A stretch of 64,000 nt of DNA from Bedellia somnulentella (GCA_963576735.1 OY755190.1:7867695-7931694); one strand, 5' to 3'; positions 19,542 through 30,831 are shown, numbered from the stretch's first letter. Made by a program: numbers and translations. The notes: generated from the letters alone by a model not told the origin.

Positions 19542-20858
19542 CGAGTCCAACGGGGCATGCCAATAGAAGTTAGATACTCTTTTCTCATTTAATTGACACT
19601 GGGAAGCTATACGCCATCTTATAGGCTGGTTTTTTATTGACATATTTGAATATAGAACACACACTTCTTTTATTTCTTTTTATTTTAATGAGCATCATTT
19701 TTCCAAGAATCTGGCGGAAATTCACTTGCAACAATGGAGCTCAGTCGACGTGATTTTCGCGCTATAAATTATTATGACTTTAAAAAAGGTTTAAAGCCTC
19801 AAGCATGTTTCAAACTTTTGGCTTCTACTTTTGGTGAGTCTGCTTGTTCCCGAGCAACAGTATTCAATTGGTTTGCTGAATTTAAAAGAGGACGGGCATG
19901 TCCCAAAGATTAAGCGAAGACAGGACGGCCGCCAACCACGGTCACGCAAGAAAACGTTCGTGCAGTCGAAAAACTTATTCGCGAAAACCGTCGAATTACA
20001 TATGTAAAGCTAGAGCGAGAACTAGGAATTGGATCAGCAGCAATGCAAACCATAATTCAAGACCACTATTCTCTCCGTAAACGTTGTTCGAGGTGGGTGC
20101 CGCACAAAGTTACCGATGAGCAGAAAGACCGTTGGGTGGATTGGTGCCTATTCATGATAGATAAATTCAACGGAGGCGAGAAAAAAAACGTATATAATAT
20201 ACTGACTGGTGACGAAACATTGCTATATAACTATGATCCCGAATCAAAACGAGAGTCGACTGTATGGTGCTTTGAAGACGAGCTAACTCCAATGAAATGT
20301 CGCCGTGCAGGAAGCACACACAAACAAATGGTCGCCTCGTTTTTCTGCAAAACGGGTCATATTGCTACTGCTGTGCTAGAGAATGAAAAAACGTTGAACT
20401 CCGAATGGTATGTGACAGTTTGTGCTCCAACAGTAATATCAGCTTGGGGTGACAAGCGACTGAAGTCAGGAATCCGGCACCTTCTCTGGCACCACGACAA
20501 TGCGGCGCCGCACACGTCTGCTAGAACACTAGACTTTTTCAACTCGAAAAATGTGTCAATTCTCCCTCACCCACCATATTCCCCTGTCCTAGCGCATTAT
20601 GATTTTTACTTGTTTCCAAAAATCAAAGAAAAACTAAAGGGGAAGAGGTTTGAAAGCAAGGAAGATGCGCTGGTTGCCTATAATTTTGAGATTTCTGAGG
20701 TATCTAAAGAAGAGTGGTCACAGGTATTTTCCAATTGGTTCAGACGTATGGTAAAGTGTATACGTGCTCAGGGTGAAAACTTTGGAAAGATCGATACTTG
20801 TAATAAAGAATAAATTTTATAATTTTTGAGTATCTAGTTTCTTTTGGCATGCCCCTCG
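19542..20858 (+). mobile_element. mariner transposon
   Basis: The element is about 1.3 kb, the usual mariner size. The right end is GAGTATCTAG...GGCATGCCCCTCG. The left end has CGAG, then an extra TCCAACG, then GGGCATGCC ... TAGATACTC, so the TIRs match apart from a small insertion in the left one. TA flanks both ends. Outer DNA reads GTGGGGACA before and TATGGGCTG after, which fit together as one interrupted repeat. Confidence 0.8.
19734..20813 (+). pseudogene. mariner transposase, one premature stop
   Basis: The frame starts MELSRRDFRAINYYDFKKG and runs 359 codons in a single frame to the natural stop, close to the 345-350 typical for mariner. Codon 60 (19911-19913) is TAA just before AKTGRPP, where the family has a sense codon. 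The N-terminal part is the helix-turn-helix DNA-binding region. The catalytic D,D34D residues are all present: TGDE at D160, HHDNA at D255 and the final D at 290, with 34 residues between the last two. The usual SPDLAP reads SPVLAH. No shift or deletion was seen, so inactivation by this single stop is recent in coding terms. It cannot make full-length protein without readthrough. Confidence 0.85.
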
Positions 20859-20867
20859 TATATGGGC

Positions 20868-21040
20868 TGTGAGAGTGAGAGAACTCACACCCATTATTCC
20901 CATTGGGGTAGGCAGAGAATATCGATCGACACTTAGTACGATCTTGACAAACCTTTCTTGCTTCCCTTACATTCATTATTGTTTTCATATATGCTCTTTT
21001 ATTCTTCTCAGTTTGGACTCCCGCCTGTTGAAAACTGGTC
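20868..21040 (-). pseudogene. LINE-E C-terminal coding remnant
   Basis: The minus-strand frame includes VREARKVCQDRTKCRSI and then SAYPNGN, the conserved end of LINE-E. The plus-strand view shows CCCATTGGGGTAGGCAGAG. Upstream coding is lost. It lies just past the mariner and appears to be a 3'-end insertion truncated at its 5' side. Confidence 0.65.
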
Positions 21041-21384
21041 GGTCATACTGAAAATATGTATAGCCTAAGGGTCCTGTCACAAGAATCAATTTCCGGGAAC
21101 CACTATATTTTGGTACTGAGGTAATAGTTTCCTTGTAAATTTGTGTTTTATGTAATGTTTTAATTTATTACAAAATTGTTTCTTACGTTGAAAGCACGGA
21201 TGAATTTTGGATAATGTTTATCAAGATAAAAAACCAATACATATGGACATTTGACACCTTTCAAGTTAGCCTCTAGGAAGGTGCAATTGACCTGTGGTAA
21301 GGGATACTAACCCGACCATATAATTCATAATAAATAATACACATTTCAATGACATTCAAGAAAAAGAAACAAATATTTATGTTC

Positions 21385-21478
21385 ATGACAAAAAATGTTG
21401 CTCTCAGCAGGATTAGTTCCCGCAACCTCGGGACCCAGTATTGAGTCACCTATCCACTCGGCCATGCAGTTCTTCAAA
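21385..21478 (-). repeat. SINE-G, tRNA-like, minus strand
   Basis: Read on the minus strand it has TGGCCGAGTGGATAGGTGAC, matching a tRNA-type A box, then a decayed B-box region and CTGAGAGCAACATTT. The same order is found at 46826-46930. Length and repetition argue for a tRNA-derived SINE rather than a working tRNA gene. Confidence 0.6.
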
Positions 21479-21684
21479 CAAATATACCAAAGAAACTTAA
21501 ATAAATAATCAAATTTAATTAAAATAAAGAAAATAGTAGCTAATAGATTTATTAATAGCTTTATAAATATTGCCTAGTTCTATAAGGTAAGTAATTTTAA
21601 CTGATGAACAAATTAAGCTTTGAAATTCATTGTACTACAAAATGTGTCTTTCGTAAAATTATAATTATTGTTGTAACGACATGA

Positions 21685-22033
21685 TAGTCCAGTGGGTAGA
21701 ACACCCGCCCGAAAAACAGAAGGGCGTGAGTTCCAATCCTGGGTCGGGCCTACACCAATTTGTCTTTTCTAAAGTCATATGTGTGGTTAATTTATCATAG
21801 TTGTTAACGGTGAGGGAAAACATCGTGAGGAAACCCACATGGCTGAGTTGTACTTAGTCATTTGACAGTGTATTCGTACAAAACGGCGATAGGCCTGCCC
21901 CCTATCACGTGAGTACACTGTCTAAGCAAAACGTGGGTACCTTCTCTGGAAACTAAATGGCGCTTGCCATGTGAGTTCAGAAGTATTGGTACCTCTGCCA
22001 ACCCCTTCGGGGACAAACGGCGTGAACGTTTAT
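21685..22033 (+). repeat. SINE-B copy, full length, second subfamily
   Basis: It begins ATGATAGTCCAGTGGGTAG and has B-box-like GAGTTCCAATCCTGG. The body matches SINE-B except for a distinct block ACTAAATGGCGCTTGCCATG before the 3' end. It ends CCCCTTCGGGGACAAACGG, then CGTGAACGTTTAT without an extended repeat tail. Confidence 0.85.
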
Positions 22034-22500
22034 AATTATTGTTGCGTTAATTGTTCCAACATTGTTTTTTAAGTACATGTTGGCGCTCTTTAAATCTTTA
22101 CTACCAAAATATTTATTGTATGGTTCACATAATCTTTGAAAAAGTTAAAATGAAACATTTCGAAATAGCACTTTATCTTTATCTGTTAAAGAACTGAGAA
22201 ATTGTTGACACCAAATATCAAACTAATCCTAATAATAAAAGTTCGGTGAATGTGTGTAAATAAAACTTAGTCATTCTGAAGATATACCAATATTATTTAG
22301 TGCTGTTTTCCAATATCCAGAAATACAATAATGTGTCGTTTATCATGATTCAGTGCTTCTTGTGATGTACGTTTTATTTTCTTGATACATTCTCGATATT
22401 CGAGGACTTATTATGTCAATTTTAGGGATCTCTTGTCAAAGAACACCACCTTATGATATAGGAATATAAGTTTTTTTTTATGTTTTAGAGACATATTTTT
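22034..22500. other. AT-rich spacer, nothing recognised
   Basis: No gene, RNA or repeat boundary was identified between the SINE-B copy and the AACCGACTTCAAA arm. Confidence 0.35.
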
Positions 22501-24195
22501 AACCGACTTCAAAAAAAGGAGTGTTCTCAATTCGACCGTATGTATTTTATTTTTTTTATGTTTGTTCGCCGATTACTTCGCCAATTATGAACCGATTTTG
22601 ATTTTTTTTTTTATTATTTGGTCTACAAACTGGATTACATTATAACTTAAGAATAAACAAAAAGCGTTAGTGAACAGATATAAATGAAATCCTACTAAGA
22701 GTAGACGCAGAATGCCTTTATGAACTGGAATTAAGTGAACTACAATTTCGTTAATCTAATTCTAATTGTAACATTAACCTAAAAACTTAAGTTATTTATA
22801 AATAACTTATTTATAAATCTAAAACTATTTTTTTGACTGAGGTCACAGAATCATGAAATATATCAGCGGATGCACGGATGGCATTAGTTGATGAGCATAT
22901 TCGATACATGGGAGAATGATGACCAAGAACAGTTTTATAAAAGGGTACCTGAAATGTAACACGATTTTGAAGGCGACTTGCCATACGAGGAACAGAAAGA
23001 TCAAGTTTTTCCAATAGATGAGGGCAATCTATCTTGTTCTGTATAAGCTTGCACAAAAATGCAACATCAGTGGCTTTTCTTCGATCGCGTAGAGATACCA
23101 TTTCATAGTGTGACAGCCGCTCTTCATATGATTTTAAACTTTCACATTTATTGTCGTTATATGAGAGATTATAAAGATTTTTTTTTTGAACTCGTTCTAG
23201 TCTGTCACTATGTACTTGGTATCCCGGATTCCATACAACGCTACAGTAATCCAGTAAACTGCGCACAAAAGTGTAGAAAACTATTTTAGTGACCTTATAG
23301 TTGTTGAAGCACTTCAGTTGTCTAACTAGAAAACCCGATAGTTTAAGGGCTCTCTTAGTTATGTGATCTATATGTGGAACAAAGGACAGTTTGTTATCAA
23401 TAATAACTCCCAGATCCTTTATACAATTAACCTGTCAATAATACACTATTTATAAAATAATTTGGTTTAGAAGGTATTAATTTTCTACTAAAGTTAATGC
23501 AAAAGCATTTGGTAGGATTTAGTTGCATACTGTTTTCTGTACACCACTGTTGAACATTGTTTAGGTCACTTTGTAATGCTTCTATGTCTGCTGAAGAATT
23601 AATTACTCTATAAATTTTCAAATCATCAGCGTATAATTTAAAATTGGATGTCAATAATTTACACAAATCATTTATAAATATTATGAAGAAAAGCGGTCCA
23701 AGAGTTGAGCCCTGTGGAATACCTGAGGGGACCGAGTATGCGCTAGACCTATAACCTCCCAGAACCACTAATTGCGATCGATTTTCCAAATAGGAGATAC
23801 ACCACCGGAGTAAACAGCCATGTATACCATACATTTCAAGCTTCCAACCCAGCAGAAAGAGATCAACTAAATCAAACGCTTTTTTGAAATCCGTGTATAC
23901 AGCATGTACTTCTTGGTTATTATCTAGGGCTTTCGAAACGTCTGTAACATAACTTACAAGGTTAGTTTCTTTATTATTATATGATATAGTTGAATATGAG
24001 TACTGTGAGTAATACCTTAGCAATTTCTTTATTCCACACGCGTCAGTTCAACCTACCTAAATATTAAAATTCTCTTAAATAAATTTTTGAGTCGGTGATT
24101 AATCACAGTACTCATATTCAACTTAAATACTTATTTCGTACTTTTTAGTACTAGATCATTTATTTTCGGTTGTTTTTCCAACTTTGAAGTCGGTT
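22501..24195. mobile_element. Composite unit bounded by inverted AACCGACTTCAAA
   Basis: AACCGACTTCAAA at 22501-22513 is matched by its reverse complement TTTGAAGTCGGTT at 24183-24195. The left arm continues AAAAGGAGTG, then TCTCAATTCGACCGTATG, a sequence I have seen at ends of a dispersed insect repeat. The region between holds a decayed LINE on the minus strand. Either the LINE entered such a repeat, or two separate copies flank it. Confidence 0.5.
22811..24023 (-). pseudogene. Non-LTR reverse transcriptase, truncated and frameshifted
   Basis: On the minus strand the first segment (24023-23427, about 198 codons) shows YTDFKKAFD, GIPQGSTLGPLFF and catalytic YADD (plus-strand 23622-23633), then NSMQLNPTKC. 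A one-base-type shift near 23440 moves the frame. The protein then continues IKDLGVIIDNKLSF and onward to the C-terminus, through DYCSVVWNPG (about 23250), ending at 22811. Endonuclease and the first RT motifs are missing, so it is 5'-truncated. The motif style is Jockey/CR1-group, distinct from the 12466-15339 element. Catalytic aspartates remain but the product cannot be functional. Confidence 0.8.
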
Positions 24196-24716
24196 TTCTT
24201 TTTGTTAAAAAATATTTTCATTGTTACATATTTTTATTGCCGGAGTTATACGCTTTTAAATTAATTCTGGCTACACAAGTGTTTACTAGTTAGATGAAAA
24301 TTTATATATATTTCTACAAGTCTCTTCATTATGTCCAAGGAATTAGGAAGGAGGAATTATTATTACATAATTGTAGAATGTGGAATAAAATAGAAAGATT
24401 TGTACTAAGTAAAAACTATATACATGATACAGCGTCAGCGTCAGACTATGGTCTGTAGAACATGAAATTTAACTGTTTTCTGTGTGGAGTAGACTGTGGA
24501 TGCTAATGGCATTAGAGGAGGACCACGGATGAAACGATTAGATCAAATAGAGAAAGAGCGATAAAAATTGGGGTAAGCAGTGAGGAAAATAAAAAAAAAG
24601 AATAAATGAGCCTATGTGAATATTACTCAATATTAATACGATGTGGCGGTTAATGTCTTCTGCCCATCCCACTGGTGTGTAAGTTTTTTAAGAAAATGGT
24701 GTGTGTTTAGTTAACA
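24196..24716. other. AT-rich spacer, nothing recognised
   Basis: No convincing frame, RNA or repeat was found. The region ends in the (CATA)n tail of the next minus-strand SINE-A. Confidence 0.35.
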
Positions 24717-24964
24717 TACATACATACATACATTTACTCACGGCTATGAATCCCTTGAAGGGGTAGCCAGAGCTAGGGAATCCGGAATTCCTCGGCCACT
24801 TTTGGAAGTTGCGTGGGGAAAAGATGGTGGAATAAAGGTTGTTGGTGATGGGTCTCCAACCGCATCGCCCTAAAATCCTTTAAAAGCCCCATTACCGTTA
24901 GTCGCCTCTTACGTACACCCACCGGACAAAATGGGGTAGTACAATTCTAAGCCAACACGACACG
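24717..24964 (-). repeat. SINE-A copy, full length, minus strand
   Basis: Plus-strand order is (CATA)n, ACTCACGGCTATGAATCCC, GGGTAGCCAGAGC, AACCGCATCGCC, TTAGTCGCCTCTTACG, CAACACGACACGG, the exact reverse layout of the family. All landmarks are present. Confidence 0.8.
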
Positions 24965-25435
24965 GTTGTTTACTACACTATTTAGTATTAATCCTTTGTA
25001 TTATTACGTTAAAGGGGTGGGCAGTGATTTTAGAAACTTTAGATATTTGAGACATTACACTACCAGTGCAAATCTGGGTCCATTCATTCATTTTAAAATA
25101 AAAGTAATATATAGAACTTACGGAACCCAGGATGTAAAATATAAATCTGTATTAAACTTTCATGTAACGGCTTTCCCATCAAGTCTGAAAGCTAAAGGCG
25201 TACGAATACCTACTTATTTTCTTTGTACAATACAATTATAAGGGTGAAGTGAGGTGAATTCCTGTCCCCATATAATTCAGAACGTCCTCGAAACGAGTTA
25301 TTTCTTACTTAAAGCTTGTTGAAGTACTCGAAACATTATTATTCGGAAAATGTTGAGCTACAACGATTCGAGATGCGTGCAAAATTAATTTATTATTTGT
25401 TTCCTTTTTCATTGAAATTTTGTACATAGTGATGT
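24965..25435. other. Spacer, nothing firm
   Basis: A 91-codon frame at 24966-25241 has no recognisable motif and is most likely chance. No RNA or repeat boundary seen. Confidence 0.35.
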
Positions 25436-25535
25436 GTTTGTACATAGTGTGAGGTCGCAGTTTCGATTCCCGCCTGTTTCGATTTTTTTTTCCTTTATTT
25501 ATTAGCAATAATCCCCACATGAGGTTTTAATGAAC
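25436..25535 (+). repeat. SINE-C fragment
   Basis: It contains GTGAGGTCGCAGTTTCGATTC, then CCGCCTGTTTCGA and CCTTTATTTATTAG with CCCCACATGAGG. The A-box half of the tRNA-like head is missing. Confidence 0.65.
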
Positions 25536-25696
25536 AAATACATTCAAATTGTGTGATAGTTAGGCGTTCTCAACATTTGCATTCTATCTGAAAAGATGGA
25601 CAAATGGCCTTCCGAATTAGTTAAAATTCTGAGGTAGGGAACGCAAACACTACTTAAAAGTGGAAAAGAAACAAAGGATAGAAGAATTTCGCACTG

Positions 25697-25858
25697 GCAG
25701 TCATTGACACGGTAGCTAAATTGGCAGAGCGACGGTGGTCCCGAGGTCGCGGGTTCGATTCCCGCCTGTGTCGAAATTATTCTTTCCTTTATTTATCCTT
25801 TATTTATTAGTAAGTATCCCTCCCCTCCATGAATAAAAACATTCAAATTGTCGTGATG
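25697..25858 (+). repeat. SINE-C, most complete copy, tRNA-derived
   Basis: The head reads CACGGTAGCTAAATTGGCAG and GGTCGCGGGTTCGATTCCCG, a perfect tRNA-type B box. It is followed by CCTGTGTCGAAA, CTTTCCTTTATTTATCC and a tail with CATGAATAAAAACATTC. Repetition of the unit elsewhere in the window rules out a single functional tRNA. Confidence 0.75.
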
Positions 25859-26450
25859 TGCAATAGTTTTTTTTATCTTTTTGGTAGTTTAGTGGCCTCA
25901 TATGTATTCAGAGGCATACAAAATTTAACTGAGTAGAGAGGAAACAGAGGCAATATCCGTAAATGATTCAGTACATTTTCACTGACTTAATCGAAGCAAA
26001 TTTTGGACCAACAAAAGTCAGATCATTGAATCAACCAATCAGGGTGTAGGGATAACCTATTTTGACAATAGTTTTCAGCGGTTTTTTCAGTAACTTCTGT
26101 ACTGAACTAAGTTTGGTTTCCGCTCTGTTTAATTAAATTCTCTATGTTCAGAAGCCTTGGTTCAAATTTTAAATTGTTCTTACACTTTTATGTTGTTTTA
26201 AGATACAAGTAGGGCTCATTTATTTTGTCCTTTGTACAATAATTTAAAAATCGTAATATAACGTGTTGGCAAAAGTATAAAAACAGTGTATTAAATTTAA
26301 AACGTGAAGGAGAATACAACACCATTGGAACGTCTTTGAAATTTTACACTCTTTTTATTAAATTAATTGTATTACATTTTTATTTGTCTAACATTAAGCG
26401 GAACAAAGGCAAGGCAGTTGGTGCATTGATGATGGCATTAACATAATTAA
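25859..26450. other. AT-rich spacer, nothing recognised
   Basis: No coding or repeat signal could be supported between SINE-C and the next Helitron-like element. Confidence 0.35.
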
Positions 26451-26569
26451 TCTATACTTATAATAAATCTGTAGAGAGGTCAATTCTGTACATGAAATAT
26501 ATTTTCAAAATAACTATCAGGTGGTGATAAGGGATCGATACTGATGCCAAAAATGCACTCAGTAACATT

Positions 26570-26607
<38 letters not shown>

Positions 26608-27431
26608 GGTTTGTATGTTCCTTATGGAAACAAAAACTACTCGACGGATTTTAACGAAACTTGGTACAATTATTCTTCATACACCTGCGCAGGTTTTTCT
26701 ATACTTTTCAGCAGAGTAGTAAAGGGGAATTTTGGGAAATTTTGGGAAAACGGGAGAAGTTACTCCATTTTTTAAGCTTCCGTCGCGTGTGCAGCCTCAA
26801 TGGTTAAACTTACATAGAAATCATGTGTGACGGAAATATTCTTCATAAAATTATCTAAAAAAAAATTCTCAGCAGTTTATGTCTATCTTTTACGGTTGAC
26901 TCACAATAACACGTGTAATTCCTGATAGCTTAGCAGTTCGGAACATTCTGATTATATTTGTTTACTCTTACGTTTGTAAACCTCTCACTCATCCCTAATT
27001 TAAAAAAGGTTACATTATTACCTATTCAATAAAAAAAGAATCATAGAAATCGGTAGAGAATCACCGAAATTATACATAAAATAAGCCATCGCGCCCGTGA
27101 CCAAAACCGAATCGTTACTAATTTACTTATAAAATACTAGATGGCGTTAGTAGCGTATAGTTGCATCCTACAACACGTAATGATTTATTTTTTAGATTGT
27201 TATAAATACTTCATAGCGTTTTATTCCAAATTTGCTATTAAACGGAAAAAATGAACCGTTCATTAAAGCGCATTCAAAATCACCAAACTACACTGTTTAG
27301 GGAGTGCTATAAATTTAATAAATTGAAAACATTGCGCTGAATTTCACAATGCTTGAGCAGTGACTGAAGAAAGAAACCTCAGATATTTAAAAAACAACGC
27401 TACCCGTGCGAAACTGGGACGATCCACTAGT
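26451..27431 (+). mobile_element. Helitron-like element, 981 bp, with (GTCT)n
   Basis: It starts TCTATACTTATAATAAATC and ends GGGACGATCCACTAGT, a TC...CTAGT pair without inverted ends. A (GTCT)n run lies near 26572-26606, followed by TTAACGAAACTTGGTAC, an arrangement shared with other elements here that begin TCTATAC or TCCATAC. No coding sequence. Confidence 0.55.
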
Positions 27432-27772
27432 TCAAAATAAGAATTCATATTATTCAATTTAATAAGGTTAAAAACTAAAATAATCGATTCGATCTTTCGA
27501 CAGTAAGCAAAAATCAATGGATCACAAATTCACCCCTATTTCGGGTTATAAGCGAACATTATTATGAAGTTTTTTATGTTACCTTTTTAAATACATTATC
27601 TCTTTGCTCTAAACAGTCCTCCGTCCGAGTCCGAAGTCGTCCTCTACTGTCTTTACTAAGCACACCGCTAAATAAATATGTTTTACAAATTTTCTAAGTA
27701 AAATAATAGTCTTATAGAACAGACTTAAATATTATCAATTTATCCATACTCTATAAATTATCTAACATTAAA
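27432..27772. other. Spacer with a possible LINE-E scrap
   Basis: About 27605-27650 has CAGTCCTCCGTCCGAG, then GTCGTCCTCTACTG, similar to the minus-strand LINE-E block at 61540-61570. Otherwise unassigned. Confidence 0.35.
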
Positions 27773-28437
27773 TCCATACTAATATTATAAATGGGAAAGT
27801 GAGTTTGTTTGTTTGTTTGTTTGTTCCGCTTTCACACCGTAAATACTGAACCGATTGCTTTGAAATTTTTCAGACGTGTAGTTAGAAGTCTAAATTAAAT
27901 AATAGGGTACTTTTTATCCCGGAAAAAATATGTTCCCATGGGAAATCAAAAATATTGTTTGCTTACTAAATGCATTGAAGATGGCGCTGTGTATCGTTTA
28001 AAACAACGTAAAATATTGTAAACTAATATAAAAATCAAAATTTAGAAGCTTAATGGTACGGTAATGGATCCCCGAAAATAAGGAACTCCCGAGGGATGAT
28101 GTACTATTTTTTCATCGTATACAATTTTTTTTACATCTACTTATATTGCAAACGAATATTAACATGTAAATTTAGAAGCTAAATGAAACGACGACGATTC
28201 CTTGAAACTAAGGAATCCGCAAGAGTTCTCATAGGAACATCAAAAAACCTTAACTCATATATGGCTCAAAATATTGCAGCGATTATTTTTATCATCGATG
28301 GAATTCACATCAGACACTTTGTTAATGTTCATTTTGGAAAGATGAAGGGGTTTCATCAATTTAAATGACAAATTTGTTTATCAATAGTAAGACTAATATG
28401 AAATAAAGCGTAATAAAAATTTGACACCGCCCCGATA

Positions 28438-28535
28438 ACGTCTCCGTGGCGTAGCGGTATAACTAACTACTGTGAATATTTAATTAGAACTATTATGAAT
28501 CAATCGTCCCGGTTTCGTATCTCAGGTAATTCAAG
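28438..28535 (+). repeat. tRNA-like SINE fragment inside Helitron
   Basis: CGTCTCCGTGGCGTAGCGG resembles a tRNA A-box arm. TCCCGGTTTCGTATCTC some 60 bases later resembles a B box. The spacing is larger than in a tRNA and the acceptor ends do not pair convincingly, so a decayed tRNA-derived SINE is more likely than a tRNA gene. Confidence 0.4.
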
Positions 28536-28965
28536 CTTTTTGTAAAAAAATGTTTTGTTAGCTTAAAATAACACTATATATAATAATAACAAGCACTATC
28601 CCTTCAATTTAGCGATTATTTTGGAAGGAGATCCACCACTAATCATCCCTATATTGCCGAGCAATCGCTGCAAGCTCTCCCACTATCACCAACGGTCAGC
28701 ACCGGTAGGGGGCAGCACCGGGCCGTCGCCGCAGCGCCAAACTACTATCCGTATCTGTACTTACTAAAGATATTCTCATTTCTGAACATAAAAACATGGT
28801 ATATTTGTTTCATGATTCTTATGAACAATTAAAAAGGAATTTTTGGAACTCAACCCCTAACGGGTTGATATAGCAAATGAAAGTTAATATAGAGTTTTTT
28901 TACATTTTATAATCAAACTTGGTGCGATTGAATTTATGAAATCCATCTATCAATCATTAATGAAT

Positions 28966-29107
28966 ATATGCTAACAACCATAAATTCCATAAAAGGGTAG
29001 CTTCGGAGATTCTTCATCCAATTTTGGAAATATATTGATAAAAGATAGGTTAATAAAGGTTGTTAGTGATGGGTCACAAACTGCATCGCCCAACAATCAC
29101 TTAAAAA
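28966..29107 (-). repeat. SINE-A fragment captured in Helitron
   Basis: Plus-strand blocks AACCATAAATTCC, AAGGGTAGCTTCGGAGAT, AAGGTTGTTAGTGATGGG and TGCATCGCCCAACAATCAC are the reversed SINE-A order. The same unusual AGCTTCGGAGAT and AATCACT...CTCAATGTCC boundaries occur in the Helitron at 44840-45848. Confidence 0.7.
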
Positions 29108-29258
29108 GCCTCAATGTCCTTTATGTCATTTACAATGCCCGCGGGATTATAAATATAAAAAACAGAAGTTGAGATAGTGTTTCGGTATTTTGGTATTATG
29201 TAAACTGGATGCAAAAAATGAAGTCCACGCGGACGAAGTCGCGGGGCAAAAAGCTAGT

Positions 29259-30529
29259 TAAAAATAAATTGAATTGCAGTGTCTCTGTGTAATTTATTTA
29301 AAAAACGCTCCTTACTCATGCGTTTGAATATATATACGGTATGTACACCATTTCACTTTTTTCATTATTCAACTGTATGTTCATTAGTTTTGGTAAATCT
29401 TTAAAACAGTTAGACCAATTTTGAGGGACTTATACTTGTAGATAGTAACTTAGGCGATTAGGACACTTTATTTATTAATGTTAATACCCGTGCAAAATCT
29501 GTACAATTGATTGTTTCCCCAGAATAAAGCCAAAAACCGACGTTACATTTTATGAAGAAGCATTATTATATTCTGTAGAATATTTAATCATATGTCGTAT
29601 GTGATAACATTACTCACAGCTCACATTACAATACTGATATTTAATTCATCATACTCAGAGCTTTTCCATTATATTTTCGTGTAGAATAATCTCCTCGGAT
29701 GCCTCACTCATCCATCTAATTCTTGACTTGGGAAAAAGAGTACTGATTTTGGGATGAGAAAATATAATACCCTATAATGAAGACTACAAAAATTTATACA
29801 TTAAGTTGTAGGTCGGAATGCCTAGTCGACTAACAAGTAAATAAATAAAAATATATTATACGCCACTACATTTGATTGGGATAGACAGATAGTGAATTGC
29901 TACTTTGCGAATTTCATTAACATTTTTTTTTTTTAATGATGTCCAACTTCTTACGTAATTTTTATTGCGCATGAATGGGACACAGAAGAAATTAGGTAAA
30001 TGTACCGTGTAGGTGTTTAGATATGTACGAGTCAATGTAAGCCGTAGGTCTGAAGGCAATAATGTCAATATTGAACTTACTTTCAGTGTTTTAACACTAT
30101 GAATACTAATCACTAACATTAATGAAACTATATATTTTCTCACAGAGATTGTTTAATCTAATGCCCAGTAGGCTGGGCTGATAACTTAATGACTTGCTTT
30201 GCTGATTTTGGTGCCGGACTTACTTGTTTTTACAGCACTATGAGTCCAATAGATTAAAATGATTATAAATTGTTCCTTCGGTCGCTCCCCCCCCTCCAGG
30301 GGGATGACCGATGACTGAGCTGGGATCCAACACTATACTGATTTACCTTCAGTGAGTCACGTCTTCGGTGACGTACCATTGGTGTAAGTGTTATTCAGTA
30401 TTGGAACCCATGCTTCTATAAATGATTGCTCTATGACTATTTCTGAGCTTTTTAAGTTGATTGGTTTTGTCAGAAGAGCAACAAAAAAAAATGGTTGCCT
30501 GTAAAGTCGATTTCACGGGCGAAGATTTT
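29259..30529. other. AT-rich spacer, nothing recognised
   Basis: No gene, RNA or repeat was supported over about 1.27 kb. A short C/G run (CCCCCCCCTCCAGGGGG) near 30288-30304 is the only compositional oddity. Confidence 0.35.
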
Positions 30530-30807
30530 ACGTGACAACGTCTTTTTCTCGGTAGAATATTTATTGATATGAATATAATTAAATTGCACAATAGGAACAA
30601 GGAATTGAATGAAAATAAGAATTGCACAAATTTAAACTATAGAAATATATTTTGTTTACTAAAACATTAACCGACCGATCATAGTTGAGTGGAAGAGAGA
30701 CGCAAGGCATTCGGCGGGCCTCTCTCTCGTTCGGTGACTCATCGTAACGTTACCGGGCGTTACACTTTTTCCTCCCAGCCGCAACCTAATTTAAGACGTT
30801 GTCACGT
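30530..30807. repeat. Possible small element with 15-bp inverted ends
   Basis: ACGTGACAACGTCTT at 30530-30544 is exactly the reverse complement of AAGACGTTGTCACGT at about 30793-30807. The 250-bp interior contains CTCTCTCGTTCGGTGAC and CGTTACCGGGCGTTACAC and is more GC-rich than its surroundings. This could be a MITE; no TSD was identified. Confidence 0.4.
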
Positions 30808-30831
30808 CAAAAGGTAAGCGTCTTTACTACG

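Larger units (their letters stand above)
27773..29258 (+). mobile_element. Helitron with an internal SINE-A fragment
   Basis: The 5' end TCCATACTAATATTATAAAT and the 3' end GCGGGGCAAAAAGCTAGT match the Helitron at 10156-11362. The subterminal hairpin region CGCGGACGAAGTCGCG is present. A tRNA-like stretch occurs at 28438-28535 and a minus-strand SINE-A fragment at 28966-29107. The SINE-A junction is the same as in the copy at 44840-45848, so it was carried along during amplification. Confidence 0.75.

Noticed and set aside
24966..25241. 91-codon frame considered as a host gene
   Set aside because: No recognisable domain, no start context or homologous copy visible, and length is within chance expectation.
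25740..25775. Perfect tRNA-like B-box arm suggesting a tRNA gene
   Set aside because: The same unit recurs at 43155-43275, 54949-55125 and elsewhere with a shared non-tRNA 3' tail, and no closing acceptor stem was found. It is a tRNA-derived SINE.
26572..26608. (GTCT)n array considered as a CRISPR or satellite array
   Set aside because: It is a simple 4-bp microsatellite within a Helitron-like element; there are no spacers.
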